Assembly: GCA_016936255.1 (NCBI GenBank) | Contig: JAFGYE010000022.1 | Coordinates: 1-64,000 of the forward strand | Origin: Marinifilaceae bacterium | GTDB taxonomy: Bacteria; Bacteroidota; Bacteroidia; Bacteroidales; Marinifilaceae | Direction of reading: 5' to 3' | Length of the DNA stretch: 64,000 nucleotides | Part shown: positions 34,677 through 43,394 of the stretch, piece after piece | Position numbering within the stretch: the stretch's first letter is position 1 | Layout of the letters: each line of letters starts with the position of its first letter | The notes under the pieces: model-generated | What the model was told of the DNA's origin: nothing | Seen by the model: only the letters and a program-made list of their open reading frames with translations | The model's database searches: none | Made by a program: the position numbers and the translations under genes

Positions 34677-35771
34677 ATGAAAAGAGTATTAGTTGCAACC
34701 GGTGGTGGTGATTGCCCGGGGTTGAATGCTGTGATTCGCGCCGTTGTGAAACGTGCAGCACAGGAAAAAGATTGGGAAGTAGTAGGAAGTATTCAGTCTT
34801 TCGATGGAATATTGAAAGAACCAACTGAGATAAAAATATTAGATGATGCTGCCGTAAAAGGAATCCACTACCAAGGTGGTACAATAATTGGAACTACCAC
34901 AAAGGGGGGTCCATTTGCTTGGCCTGTAAAAAATAAAGATGGTTCTTGGGGGTCTGCCGATCGTTCAGACGAAATGATTCGTAAACTGCAATATTTAGGA
35001 ATAGATGCAGTAATAAGTATTGGTGGTGATGGTTCTCAAAAAATTTCACAAGCTCTTTACGAAAAAGGATTGAACATTATTGGGGTTCCTAAAACCATCG
35101 ATAACGACCTTTCGGCAACCGATTTTACTTTCGGTTACCAAACCGCAGTGCAGATTTGTACGGAAGCTGTTGATAAGTTAAAAACTACTGCTGCATCTCA
35201 TAACCGTGTTTTTATTTTGGAAGCTATGGGTCGTGATGCGGGATGGATTGCTTTAAGTGCTGCTATTGCCGGTGGAGCAGAAGCTTGTTTAATTCCTGAG
35301 CTTCCTTACGATATCAAAAAAGTAAAGGAAAAATTAGATACTCGTTTCTTAAAGGGAAAAGGTTTTGGTATTATCGTTGTTGCTGAAGGAGCTATGCCTA
35401 AAGGCGGTTCTGCTTTGGCTGCTGAAAGTACTGAAATTGGAAACCCAAATTTGAAACTAAGTGGTGCTGCTGATCGTTTGTTGGTTGAATTGAAAGCTGC
35501 TGGCATTGAAGCGGATATTCGTACTACCGTATTGGGTCACTTGCAGCGTGGTGGTATTCCTTTGGCTTACGATCGTGTTTTGGCAACTCAATTTGGTGTT
35601 AAGGCATTCGAGATGGTGTTAGAGGGAAAATTTGGACAAATGGTGGCATATCGTCATCCTGAGGTTGTTGGAGTTCCTCTTCCAGAAGCTATTGGAAAAC
35701 AAAACCTTGTTGATCCAAAATCAAATTTGATTAAAACAGCAAAAGGTGTTGGTATCTGTTTTGGAGACTAA
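34677..35771 (+). CDS. pfkA: 6-phosphofructokinase (PfkA family, group III type)
   Basis: Phosphorylates fructose-6-phosphate in glycolysis. 364 residues from the ATG at 34677 (the frame reaches a TTG at 34653, but 'MKRVLVATGGGDCPGLNAVIR' is the family start). The phosphate-donor site reads 'GGDGS' (glycine, as in ATP enzymes), while the next motif is 'PKTIDND' with lysine, as in PPi-dependent enzymes. This Gly/Lys pair is typical of group III PFKs, which are usually ATP-dependent and not allosteric. It has its own terminator. Confidence 0.93.
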   Translation: MKRVLVATGGGDCPGLNAVIRAVVKRAAQEKDWEVVGSIQSFDGILKEPTEIKILDDAAVKGIHYQGGTIIGTTTKGGPFAWPVKNKDGSWGSADRSDEMIRKLQYLGIDAVISIGGDGSQKISQALYEKGLNIIGVPKTIDNDLSATDFTFGYQTAVQICTEAVDKLKTTAASHNRVFILEAMGRDAGWIALSAAIAGGAEACLIPELPYDIKKVKEKLDTRFLKGKGFGIIVVAEGAMPKGGSALAAESTEIGNPNLKLSGAADRLLVELKAAGIEADIRTTVLGHLQRGGIPLAYDRVLATQFGVKAFEMVLEGKFGQMVAYRHPEVVGVPLPEAIGKQNLVDPKSNLIKTAKGVGICFGD

Positions 35772-35790
35772 TTCTGACAGTAAGATATTT

Positions 35791-35823
35791 AGCCGGAGTC
35801 CTTTGTGGATTCCGGTTTTTTTA
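35791..35823 (+). terminator. Terminator of pfkA
   Basis: ccggagtcc / ggattccgg stem (one G-U) with loop tttgt followed by seven T residues, 20 bases after the stop. Confidence 0.9.
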
Positions 35824-35844
35824 TGCTTTAAGAGTTTTAATTAC

Positions 35845-36267
35845 TCAGAAAAACCGATGTTTCCACTTTGGTTTTGGAATCATACATTGGTTTTTTTTAC
35901 CAAACCAATTGTATCGGTTTCTTGAAATTAGATTGTATACCCAATCGGTAATTATTCTTGGTACGAACTTAAAGAAGTACAATGCTCTCCAAGGATAAAT
36001 TAAGTGTTTCGTTAGTTCTAAAACGGCGGAGCTTTTTGTGTAAATTTGCTTGTTTTCGATGAAGATTATGGTGCTAAGTTCTTCATTGGTAAGTTTGTAT
36101 TGAACCAGTAAATCTCTGGCAAAGTCAGACTGAAGTGATGCAAAATGAAGATTTTCTTTTCTGTTACAGGCAAGTAAAAATCGAACGGAAGTAGTACATA
36201 AATTGCAAACCCCATCGAAAAGTACGATAGGGTCTGAATAATTTTGATCTGATTTGATATGTTGCAT
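35845..36267 (-). CDS. DCC family thiol-disulfide oxidoreductase-like protein (DUF393)
   Basis: 140 residues with the family signature 'LFDGVCNLCTTSVRFLL' (DxxCxxC) near the N-terminus and 'LHFASLQSDFARDLL' after it. DCC proteins are thioredoxin-like; the role of most is unknown. The gene precedes no obvious partner and lies 43 bases after the ars-like cluster on the same strand, so it could be read through from it. Confidence 0.87.
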   Translation of the reverse strand: MQHIKSDQNYSDPIVLFDGVCNLCTTSVRFLLACNRKENLHFASLQSDFARDLLVQYKLTNEELSTIIFIENKQIYTKSSAVLELTKHLIYPWRALYFFKFVPRIITDWVYNLISRNRYNWFGKKNQCMIPKPKWKHRFF

Positions 36268-36310
36268 ATAACTATTCCTAAAACAGTTTGCAAGACAAAT
36301 TGTTCATCCC

Positions 36311-37348
36311 TTAATAGATAAAATTAAAAATAAATCCGACACAAAGAATTCCTGCAGCAACTATTCCTACAAATGCCAATATCAAAGGCATTTTTAATAC
36401 CTTTTTAAGGATAATAATTTCGGGTAAGGACAAACCAATTACCGACATCATAAAGGCGAGTGCGGTTCCCAGCGAAGCTCCTTTTTCGATTAAAACGCTC
36501 ACAATAGGAATGATACCTGCCGCATTTGAATACATAGGAATGCCGATAAGAATGGACAAAGGGACTGAGTACCATGCTGATTTTCCCATTAGTGCAGCCA
36601 TGTAATCTTCAGGAACGTAACCATGCGCCGCCGCGCCAATTGCAACACCAATAACGATGTAAAGCCAAATTTTACCGACAATTTCTTTAACTGTATCCAA
36701 ACCAACCTTAATACGATGCGAAAAGTTCATTTTGGTTTCATCTGTACTTGTTTGTCCTGTTTTTACTTCAAAAACCCAGGCTTGTATATATTTTTCAAGC
36801 TTTAAAACTCCTATCAGATAGCCGGCAAAAACCGCGATTAATAAACCTGTTAGTGTGTAGATAATTGCAGTTTTCCATCCAAATAAACCAACCAGCATAA
36901 TAAGTGCGATTTCATTTACCATTGGTGCGGCAATCAGGAAACTGAAGGTAACGCCTAAAGGTACGCCTGCCTCCACAAATCCCAGAAATAAAGGAATTGC
37001 AGAACAAGAACAGAAGGGAGTTAGAACACCAAGCAGTGCTGCCAGAATATTTCCCAGAAAAGTGGATTTCCCGGCCAGGGCTTTTCTGGTTTTTTCAGGT
37101 GAGAAATAGCTGCGGATAATACCTACACCAAAAATGATTAGTACCAATAACAGCAGAACCTTAGGAACTTCGAAAATAAAGAAGCGCAAGGTTTCTGAAA
37201 GGTGCGTGCCTTTTTGCATCTGAAAAACGGTATCGATTAAAAAATCGGATATATTTTGCAGATTGGCATACAATAAATACCATACGGGAAGTAAAAGCAA
37301 AACCAAAAGGAGCTGCTTTTTATTTGCGATTTGTATTGATTTAATCAT
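36311..37348 (-). CDS. COG0701 family permease (ArsP/DUF318-like)
   Basis: A 345-residue membrane protein with about eight hydrophobic segments. The conserved 'FCSCSAIPLFLGFVEAGVPLG' region with its cysteine pair and 'AAPMVNEIAL' identify the COG0701 permease family, which includes ArsP, an exporter of trivalent organoarsenicals. It is the last gene of an arsR-led minus-strand cluster, 15 bases after the ArsG-like gene. Arsenical export is a good inference from context; export of another thiol-reactive compound is possible. Confidence 0.88.
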   Translation of the reverse strand: MIKSIQIANKKQLLLVLLLLPVWYLLYANLQNISDFLIDTVFQMQKGTHLSETLRFFIFEVPKVLLLLVLIIFGVGIIRSYFSPEKTRKALAGKSTFLGNILAALLGVLTPFCSCSAIPLFLGFVEAGVPLGVTFSFLIAAPMVNEIALIMLVGLFGWKTAIIYTLTGLLIAVFAGYLIGVLKLEKYIQAWVFEVKTGQTSTDETKMNFSHRIKVGLDTVKEIVGKIWLYIVIGVAIGAAAHGYVPEDYMAALMGKSAWYSVPLSILIGIPMYSNAAGIIPIVSVLIEKGASLGTALAFMMSVIGLSLPEIIILKKVLKMPLILAFVGIVAAGILCVGFIFNFIY

Positions 37349-37363
37349 GTTGATTGATAAGCT

Positions 37364-38068
37364 TTAAGCAATAAAAAAGATATAGGTGAAATAAAGACCG
37401 GATAGAATAAAAATGACCGCAGCCACTTTTCTAAACCAATACTCGAAGCTTTTAACCTTATTGTAAAAATTACCTACGCCGGATAATGTGAATGCAAGCA
37501 GGTAGGCAATTATTATAACCGGAAGGCCGGTTGCAATGGCATAAACTATCGGCAGAAACAAACCATCGGGTTGAGAGATGCTTAAAGGAATTAACATTCC
37601 GAAGTACAAAATGCCGCTATAAGGGCAGAACGCCAGTGCAAAAACAATACCTAAGAGCAATGCTCCCCAGTAGCTTCCTTTAATTTTTTCACCGTTAATT
37701 TTATTCGTTAGTTTTCCAACTCCTGGAAAATTGATCGAAATTATATCGAGCATAAATATTCCAACAAAAATTAAAATCGGTCCCAATAACCGCTCACCAT
37801 AGGTATTGAAAAATGAGGATATGTCAAATTTACTGGCTCCAAAATACAAAATGATACCCAAAACGGTGTAGCTAACTGCTCTGCCGAGTGTGTAAATCAG
37901 TCCACTTATAAAAATCTTTTTTCTGTTCCCTAAATCCTTACTAATGTATGCTGTTGCAGTAATATTTGTGGCCAAAGGACATGGACTAATTGCAGTCATA
38001 AGGCCAAGTAGGAATGCTGAAAGAACAGGTAAGTTGCTTTGGGATAAAAGTTGATCTAAATATTCCAT
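37364..38068 (-). CDS. ArsG/CcdA-like efflux permease
   Basis: 234 residues, six hydrophobic segments. Two proline-flanked cysteines, 'AISPCPLATN' and 'LAFCPYSGILYFG', place it in the DsbD/CcdA-like group, and it resembles transporters annotated as ArsG family (aromatic arsenical efflux). Such proteins move reducing power or substrate across the inner membrane. It sits between an ArsF-like lipoprotein gene and the COG0701 permease gene. A terminator-like hairpin lies in its 109-base upstream spacer. Confidence 0.83.
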   Translation of the reverse strand: MEYLDQLLSQSNLPVLSAFLLGLMTAISPCPLATNITATAYISKDLGNRKKIFISGLIYTLGRAVSYTVLGIILYFGASKFDISSFFNTYGERLLGPILIFVGIFMLDIISINFPGVGKLTNKINGEKIKGSYWGALLLGIVFALAFCPYSGILYFGMLIPLSISQPDGLFLPIVYAIATGLPVIIIAYLLAFTLSGVGNFYNKVKSFEYWFRKVAAVIFILSGLYFTYIFFIA

Positions 38069-38088
38069 TTTGCAATTGTTTCTGAAAA

Positions 38089-38134
38089 TAAAAACGGCAA
38101 TATATCTTAATCACATCACAATTTATATTGCCGT
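38089..38134 (-). terminator. Internal terminator/attenuator in the ars-like cluster
   Basis: acggcaatat / atattgccgt 10-bp arms around a 21-base loop; the minus-strand reading continues with five U residues. It lies between arsF-like and arsG-like genes, so it would reduce transcription of the two permeases relative to the upstream genes. Confidence 0.65.
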
Positions 38135-38177
38135 GTGTCATCAATATTTCTTCAATCAAGTCAATATTGAATAGAAA

Positions 38178-38645
38178 TTACATATCGGCTTTTAAGGTAG
38201 ATTCCAGTTTTTCAACGTAAGCTTTGGTGTCGTTAATAGCAGTGCGGAATGCAAAAGTTGTTAAATCTTCAATTTCACCTGATTTGCTGTGCTTAATGAA
38301 AAGGGAAGAGCCCGATGCCTGAAATTCTTTAGCCAAAGCTTCATTTCCTTCTTCATCCAGATTAATATCGAAGAATTTTACATTCATTTTTTCTGCAATC
38401 TCCTTTGCTTTTTCGCCTACAGCTTTGCAGGTTTTGCATTTTCTGTCGCCATGAAAATAATAGATGCCTGCGTTTTCAACGTTTTGCGTGGTTAATTTAC
38501 TTTCTGCAGATTTTTCACATTTACTGCAATCATTAGTGCAGGCAACTTTGGTTTCTGCTTTTGCAGTTTCTTTTTTTGTATTCGATTGACAAGACGCAAA
38601 GCTAATACCAATTGCCAATAGACTGTAAAGTGCTAGATTTTTCAT
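38178..38645 (-). CDS. ArsF-like thioredoxin-fold lipoprotein
   Basis: 155 residues with lipoprotein signal (lipobox 'FASC', C19). A cysteine-rich linker ('CTNDCSKCEK') is followed by a thioredoxin-like domain whose active site is in 'YYFHGDRKCKTCK' (CxxC). This matches proteins labelled ArsF (nitrophenyl compound nitroreductase subunit). It may pass electrons from the ArsG/CcdA-like permease to a periplasmic target. It is 11 bases downstream of the small thioredoxin gene. Confidence 0.83.
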   Translation of the reverse strand: MKNLALYSLLAIGISFASCQSNTKKETAKAETKVACTNDCSKCEKSAESKLTTQNVENAGIYYFHGDRKCKTCKAVGEKAKEIAEKMNVKFFDINLDEEGNEALAKEFQASGSSLFIKHSKSGEIEDLTTFAFRTAINDTKAYVEKLESTLKADM

Positions 38646-38656
38646 TTGAGAAATGT

Positions 38657-38893
38657 TTATGCGTTTTGAATAAACTCTTTGATTTCAGATACTGAAGGCA
38701 CTTTTCCGCTCACCACTACTTTTTCGTTAATAACAAGGGCAGGAGTCGACATCACACCATAAGATAGAATCTTTACCATATCATCCACTTTCGTGATGTT
38801 GGCTTCAATTGCTAATTCTTCTACTGCTTTTTTTGCTGCTTCGGCTAATGTACCGCATTTTTTGCAGCCCGGACCTAATACTTTAATTTCCAT
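38657..38893 (-). CDS. Small thioredoxin-like redox protein (TM0996/MTH895 family)
   Basis: 78 residues, one thioredoxin-like domain with the N-terminal CxxC 'GPGCKKCGTL' (C10, C13) and the cis-proline in 'MSTPALVINEKVV'. Members of this small family often sit beside arsR and metalloid permeases and act as cytoplasmic thiol donors. Here it lies between arsR and the ArsF-like gene, in the same direction. Confidence 0.92.
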   Translation of the reverse strand: MEIKVLGPGCKKCGTLAEAAKKAVEELAIEANITKVDDMVKILSYGVMSTPALVINEKVVVSGKVPSVSEIKEFIQNA

Positions 38894-38930
38894 AATAATG
38901 TTTTGTTTGTGTTCATAGTAATTTGCTTTG

Positions 38931-38986
38931 AAGAGAGTGTGAGAGGAGATTGAGTCTGAAATCTCATATCTGGTATCTCACATCTA
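38931..38986. repeat. TCTCA-rich spacer repeat between arsR and thioredoxin gene
   Basis: The spacer holds gagagtgtgagaggagattgag-like purine words followed by aatctcatatct and atctcacatct. It shares these words with spacers at 5058, 8868 and 44690. Confidence 0.4.
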
Positions 38987-39283
38987 CTACTTGAAAAATT
39001 CTTTAAATAATTTTTGGGCCATTGCCCAATTCTCTTTGTTTAGGCAGTATTTAATTTTAGGAGGGGTAATTTCGCCCTGAATTAAACCTGCATTTTTTAG
39101 TTCTTTTAAATGCTGAGAAAGGGTTGATCTGGCAATGGGAACTTCCTCTGCCAAATCGCCGCTGTAGCAGCAGGTTTGTTTCGAAAGTAAATCGCAAATA
39201 TAAATGCGCACAGGATGCGACAAGGCTTTGGCAAATCGGGCCAATTGTTTTTCATCGGTGGAATAGAACTCTTTTACTTCCAT
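38987..39283 (-). CDS. arsR: ArsR/SmtB family metalloregulator
   Basis: 98 residues, winged helix-turn-helix ('IARSTLSQHLKELKNAGLI'). Cysteines C38-C39 ('KQTCCYSG') with C30 nearby could bind As(III), Sb(III) or a thiophilic metal and release DNA. It heads the cluster and is transcribed from a promoter that overlaps a TTTCGTA palindrome ending 3 bases before its start, so it very likely represses its own operon. Confidence 0.92.
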   Translation of the reverse strand: MEVKEFYSTDEKQLARFAKALSHPVRIYICDLLSKQTCCYSGDLAEEVPIARSTLSQHLKELKNAGLIQGEITPPKIKYCLNKENWAMAQKLFKEFFK

Positions 39284-39285
39284 GT

Positions 39286-39343
39286 GTTTCGTATTTCGTA
39301 AAATTACGAAACGAAGATAGTGGGAAATTTTAAAAGAGCAAAA
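39286..39343 (-). promoter_or_regulatory. ars-like promoter with overlapping palindromic operator
   Basis: On the minus strand TTTTG (39343-39339), a 19-base spacer and TATCTTCG (39319-39312; 7 of 8 to TAnnTTTG) form a good Bacteroidota promoter. A palindrome follows at once: TTTCGTA (39294-39300), AAAT, TACGAAA (39305-39311), with a longer nested pair GTTTCGTA (39286-39293) and TACGAAAC (39305-39312). This fits an ArsR operator that blocks initiation. Confidence 0.7.
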
Positions 39344-39648
39344 TTTTGATGGGAGAAATTAATGTTTATCTGTTGTGTTTTTTGTCACAGTACTATAATA
39401 TGTAGAAAATGATTAGCATACAGTAAAATTCCAGTGGGGCGAAATGTTTTATTTTGTCAGGAGTTTCAACAATGCAAACCGACTGCAGGTTGGGTCTCAT
39501 TTAATAATACATTTTAGAAATGATGAAAACTCAGTGGTGCGAGCCTAACTATATTGGAATTGTGGCAGTTTGGAGGATGGATTTTAATTTTGGCAAATAA
39601 TTTATGTTTGCCTGTTTTTAAATTCGAATAATTACCAAACAAGCCTCT

Positions 39649-39817
39649 GTTTTGTCGGTATAATCCTGAGGTTTTCCGTCGTAAGTCTATCGTGTTCCGC
39701 CACAACTTTGAAGCGTTCCGGCGTAATTCTAAGGTTTTCCGGCATAACTTTGAAGTGTTCCGGCATAACTTTAAGGTTTTCCGGCACAAGTCTATAGTGT
39801 TCCGCCACAAGTTTATT
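39649..39817. repeat. 21-bp tandem repeat array (about 8 units)
   Basis: Consecutive units start at 39649, 39671, 39692, 39713, 39734, 39755, 39776 and 39797, seven of them exactly 21 bases apart. The consensus is about GTkTTCCGGCATAACTTTgAA. Because 21 is a multiple of three, all three minus-strand frames read heptapeptide repeats (for example x-P-E-x-x-K-V or C-R-x-T-x-x-L). The rest of 39344-39925 holds no supported gene. Confidence 0.8.
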
Positions 39818-39924
39818 GTTCGGCGCCACAGGAAAACTTTAAAAATATTCAGGAAATAGATAAACGTGTTCTACCAGTTAAATGTTGTAGTTCCATTAAG
39901 AGTTACCAGTAAATTTCGCACGAT

Positions 39925-39962
39925 AAAAAAACCGGTTTCCTATTTAAGGAGACCGGCTTTCT
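39925..39962 (-). terminator. Terminator of DUF4395 gene
   Basis: accggtttcc / ggagaccggc arms around atttaa; the minus-strand tail is seven U residues. Confidence 0.8.
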
Positions 39963-39981
39963 GTCGTCGTTTAATTTGTAT

Positions 39982-40527
39982 TTATTTCGCAGTTTGCACT
40001 TCGCATGAATTGCCCATGCAGTTCGGTTTTACATCCGGTTGTTTCATCAATTTCAGTTTAACGGCCAGAAAATAAAGCTGACAGCCAACACAAATTCCAA
40101 ATGCGGTTTCAACAAACATCAGAATCATGCAGAGCAAACAAAGCATGCAAACCGATTCAAAAATTGTTGGATCGCTTTGTAAAGGAATCGATAAAAAGAA
40201 TACAATTGATGAGATTACCAATCCTAAACTCCAGGCAAATCTTTTTTGCACGGCACCAATGTATATTGGATCTTGTTTGATCACGATTAAGCGGGCCATG
40301 ATGTTCGATGGAGCATATTTGGGGTTGATAAGCACGCTAACAAAAAAACTGAGCATCATAAATCCGGACACATAAGGGATTGGCGCGTAGTTTTGAAAGA
40401 ATACGCCTGCCACAACAGCCACCAAGCCCATAATGAACATTATTCCTGCACTAGCCCGAACTTCTCTCTCGTTTAAAACTTTGTAGTCGATTCCCTCTAT
40501 ATATTCTCCAAAACTCACTATTGACAT
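39982..40527 (-). CDS. DUF4395 family membrane protein
   Basis: 181 residues with four hydrophobic segments. DUF4395 features: 'NEREVRASAGIMFIMGL' at the first segment, 'QKRFAWSLGLVISS', and 'TAFGICVGCQLYFL' with the CxxC in the last segment. The C-terminus holds 'NCMGNSCEVQ'. Some members sit beside rhodanese or thioredoxin genes, suggesting a thiol link; function unknown. It follows no partner here; the spacer 40528-40740 shows nothing else. Confidence 0.85.
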   Translation of the reverse strand: MSIVSFGEYIEGIDYKVLNEREVRASAGIMFIMGLVAVVAGVFFQNYAPIPYVSGFMMLSFFVSVLINPKYAPSNIMARLIVIKQDPIYIGAVQKRFAWSLGLVISSIVFFLSIPLQSDPTIFESVCMLCLLCMILMFVETAFGICVGCQLYFLAVKLKLMKQPDVKPNCMGNSCEVQTAK

Positions 40528-40740
40528 CTTCCTGTATTTTATGAATAATCGAATTGCAAAATAATAAAAATACCCACAGGTATTAAATGTAAATAGTTAA
40601 GCAAATGTTAAAGTGGGTTTGATACTCCTATTCCGATGGAGGGAACTTTTTGAGATGAGCCATGTTTGGTTCTTGTGAGTCCTATGAGGATATTTATATT
40701 GTAATGTTTTTATTTTAGGATTGGCCGTGGAGTTGGGGAC

Positions 40741-40770
40741 AAAAAAACCGGTTTCCCAGAAGGAAACCGG
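40741..40770 (-). terminator. Terminator of pheT
   Basis: ccggtttcc / ggaaaccgg perfect 9-bp arms, loop cagaa, and a run of U on the minus strand, 22 bases after the stop. Confidence 0.92.
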
Positions 40771-40792
40771 CTCTATAAATATGGGTGTCAGC

Positions 40793-43243
40793 TTATCTGA
40801 TTTGAGCTCCCAATTGTTTTTCGTAGCTCTTAATCAGTTTCTGCATAATTTTATCAATTTGCTTGTCTTCCAATGTTTTTTCAGTGTCCTGAAGAATGAA
40901 ACTCACTGCGTATGATTTTTTGTCAGCACCTAGTTTTTCGCCTTCATAAATATCAAACAGAGATACAGATTTCAGCATGCTCTTTTCACAATTGAAAGCG
41001 ATAGTCTTAATTTCAGCAAAGCTTGTTGCCTTGTCAATAAGTAAAGCCAAATCGCGTTTAACGGCAGGATACTTAGGAATTTCGGTGTAAGCAACTTTGT
41101 TTTTAGAAGCTTCTCCAATTAAAGTTTCCCAATCGAAATCAGCATAGTAAACAGGAACATCAATGTCCATTGCTTTTAGAATCTTGCCACTTACCATTCC
41201 AACTTCTACCAATACCTTTTTCTTAACACCGTAGCTTAAGCCTTCGGTAAACTGGTCGTTTTCGGTTTCGGTAATTCTTAATTTTTCGATCTGGAATCCC
41301 AAACGTTTCAGCACATTTTCAGTGAAAGCTTTCATATGGAAGAAGTTGGTAGGTTCTTCTTTCAGATTCCAGTTTGCCGCTGTTTTATTTCCGCACATAA
41401 AAACACTTAGGTGTTCTTTTTCGAAATAATTGTCAACCGGATTTTCGTTTTCTTCATTCTTAAAGTGCTGGTACGATTTACCAAACTCATAGAATTTTAA
41501 ATCTGAATTTCGGCGGTTGATATTGTAAGCGACACATTCCAGGCCACCAAACAGGAGGCTCTGGCGCATGGCATTTAAATCGGAACTAAGCGGGTTGAAA
41601 ATACGAACGGTATTTTCAATCTTCAGGCTTTCCAATCCTTCATAGTAAGAAGCTTTGGTTAGCGAATTGTTCATGATCTCGTTGAAACCAGCATACGACA
41701 ACAGATCAGCAATGGTATTTCTTAACTTGTGCTCATCTGGTTTTGGAGCGTAGCTTAATGATGCATTTACTTTACCGGGAACTTCAACATTGTTGAAACC
41801 ATAAATGCGCAGTACTTCTTCTACAATATCAGCTTCACGTTTTACATCTACTCTGTATGGAGGCACCAAAAGGTTTAATGCATCACCATCTTCTTTTTCG
41901 ATACCAATTTCAAGAGCAGTTAAAATATTTTTGATAGTTTCCTTTCCAATTTTTTTGCCGATTAAACGCTCGATACGATCAACGCTTACCTCAACTTTAA
42001 AATCGGCAACCGGGTTTGGATAAATATCAATCACTTCAGATGAAATGCTGCCGCCTGCAATCTCTTTAATTAAAAGAGCTGCACGTTTCATAGCATAAAT
42101 GGTATTGTTGGGATCGGTTCCCCGTTCAAAACGGAAAGAAGCATCGGTATTTAAGCCATGACGACGAGCCGTTTTACGAACAGATACTGAATCGAAATAA
42201 GCACTTTCAAGAAATACAGAAGTCGTTGCTGCACTAACACCTGATTTTAATCCTCCGAATACACCCGCGATACACATTGGCTCTTCAGCGTTGCAAATCA
42301 TTAAGTCGTTTTCGTTCAATTCTCTTTTTGTTTCGTCAAGAGTAGTGAATTGAGTGCCGCCAGCTAAGGTTTTTACGATTACTTTATTTCCTGCTATCTT
42401 CGAGTAATCGAAAGCATGCAATGGCTGACCTGTTTCAAACAATACGAAATTGGTGATGTCCACCACGTTATTGATTGGTTTTAAGCCAATTGCTTTCAAG
42501 CGGTTCTGCAGCCATTCCGGCGATTCAGCTATGGTGATACCACTCACACAAACACCAGAGTAACGGTGACAGGCTTTTTGGTTTTCAACAACAACCTCAA
42601 TTGGAGTATTGTTGCTTTCAACAGTAAAAGCTTCAACCGAAGGCATTTTATATTCGATTTCTTTTTGTTGTTTTAAATAAGCTGCCAAATCTCTGGCTAC
42701 ACCAATGTGCGATGCACCATCAATACGGTTAGGAGTCAGGTCAATTTCAATGGCAATATCGTCTTCCACATTGAAATAGGTTGCAGCAGGAGTTCCAACT
42801 ACAGCTTCGGCAGGAAGAACCATAATTCCTTCGTGACCAGTACCAACACCAATTTCGTCTTCCGCACAAATCATACCCAAGGAAACTTCGCCCCTGATCT
42901 TCGATTTTTTAATGGTAAAGCTTTCGTCTCCATCATACAAAACAGTTCCAACGGTAGCTACTACTACTTTTTGTCCTGCGGCTACATTAGCAGCACCACA
43001 AACAATTGGTAATAATTCTTCGCCATTCACATCAACACTTGTTATGCTCAAATGATCCGAATTTGGATGGGGAATGCAGGTTTTCACTTCACCAATAACC
43101 AAACCTTCCAAACCACCTTTAATGGATTGAATTTTTTCGATTCCACCAACTTCCAAACCAATTTGAGTTAGAATGTCATCCATTTCAGCAGGCGTAAGAT
43201 CAATATCAATGTAATCTTTAAGCCATTTGTACGATACCTTCAT
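40793..43243 (-). CDS. pheT: Phenylalanyl-tRNA synthetase beta subunit
   Basis: 816 residues, the usual length for the beta chain of the heterotetramer that charges tRNA-Phe. Domains: EMAP-like tRNA-binding domain (about 38-150, 'VIGEVKTCIPHPNSDHLSI'), B3/B4 editing region ('NNVVDITNFVLFETGQPLHAFD'-type segment near 265), B5 DNA-binding-like domain (about 410-480), catalytic-like core, and the C-terminal ferredoxin-fold anticodon-binding domain ('YTEIPKYPAVKRDLALLID'). pheS is not adjacent, as is common in Bacteroidota. The spacer 43244-43394 upstream has no gene. Confidence 0.97.
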   Translation of the reverse strand: MKVSYKWLKDYIDIDLTPAEMDDILTQIGLEVGGIEKIQSIKGGLEGLVIGEVKTCIPHPNSDHLSITSVDVNGEELLPIVCGAANVAAGQKVVVATVGTVLYDGDESFTIKKSKIRGEVSLGMICAEDEIGVGTGHEGIMVLPAEAVVGTPAATYFNVEDDIAIEIDLTPNRIDGASHIGVARDLAAYLKQQKEIEYKMPSVEAFTVESNNTPIEVVVENQKACHRYSGVCVSGITIAESPEWLQNRLKAIGLKPINNVVDITNFVLFETGQPLHAFDYSKIAGNKVIVKTLAGGTQFTTLDETKRELNENDLMICNAEEPMCIAGVFGGLKSGVSAATTSVFLESAYFDSVSVRKTARRHGLNTDASFRFERGTDPNNTIYAMKRAALLIKEIAGGSISSEVIDIYPNPVADFKVEVSVDRIERLIGKKIGKETIKNILTALEIGIEKEDGDALNLLVPPYRVDVKREADIVEEVLRIYGFNNVEVPGKVNASLSYAPKPDEHKLRNTIADLLSYAGFNEIMNNSLTKASYYEGLESLKIENTVRIFNPLSSDLNAMRQSLLFGGLECVAYNINRRNSDLKFYEFGKSYQHFKNEENENPVDNYFEKEHLSVFMCGNKTAANWNLKEEPTNFFHMKAFTENVLKRLGFQIEKLRITETENDQFTEGLSYGVKKKVLVEVGMVSGKILKAMDIDVPVYYADFDWETLIGEASKNKVAYTEIPKYPAVKRDLALLIDKATSFAEIKTIAFNCEKSMLKSVSLFDIYEGEKLGADKKSYAVSFILQDTEKTLEDKQIDKIMQKLIKSYEKQLGAQIR

Positions 43244-43394
43244 TGTATGTGTATTTTATCAGATAGTATTCAAATTTATGGATAAAGTGATGTATTTGCT
43301 TCACCTTATTCTACAAGCTTACAAAAGTAGAAATTTTACCTCCAAGTAACAAGTAGGATAGATGCTTAAAATTGGCAAGCTTTTAGAAAATGAA

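Noticed and set aside
39649-39817. CRISPR array
   Set aside because: Units are contiguous with no spacers between them, and no cas genes are present.
39514-39829. Two minus-strand ORFs of heptapeptide repeats
   Set aside because: They are produced by the 21-bp tandem repeat, appear in more than one frame, and have no start signal or non-repeat domain.
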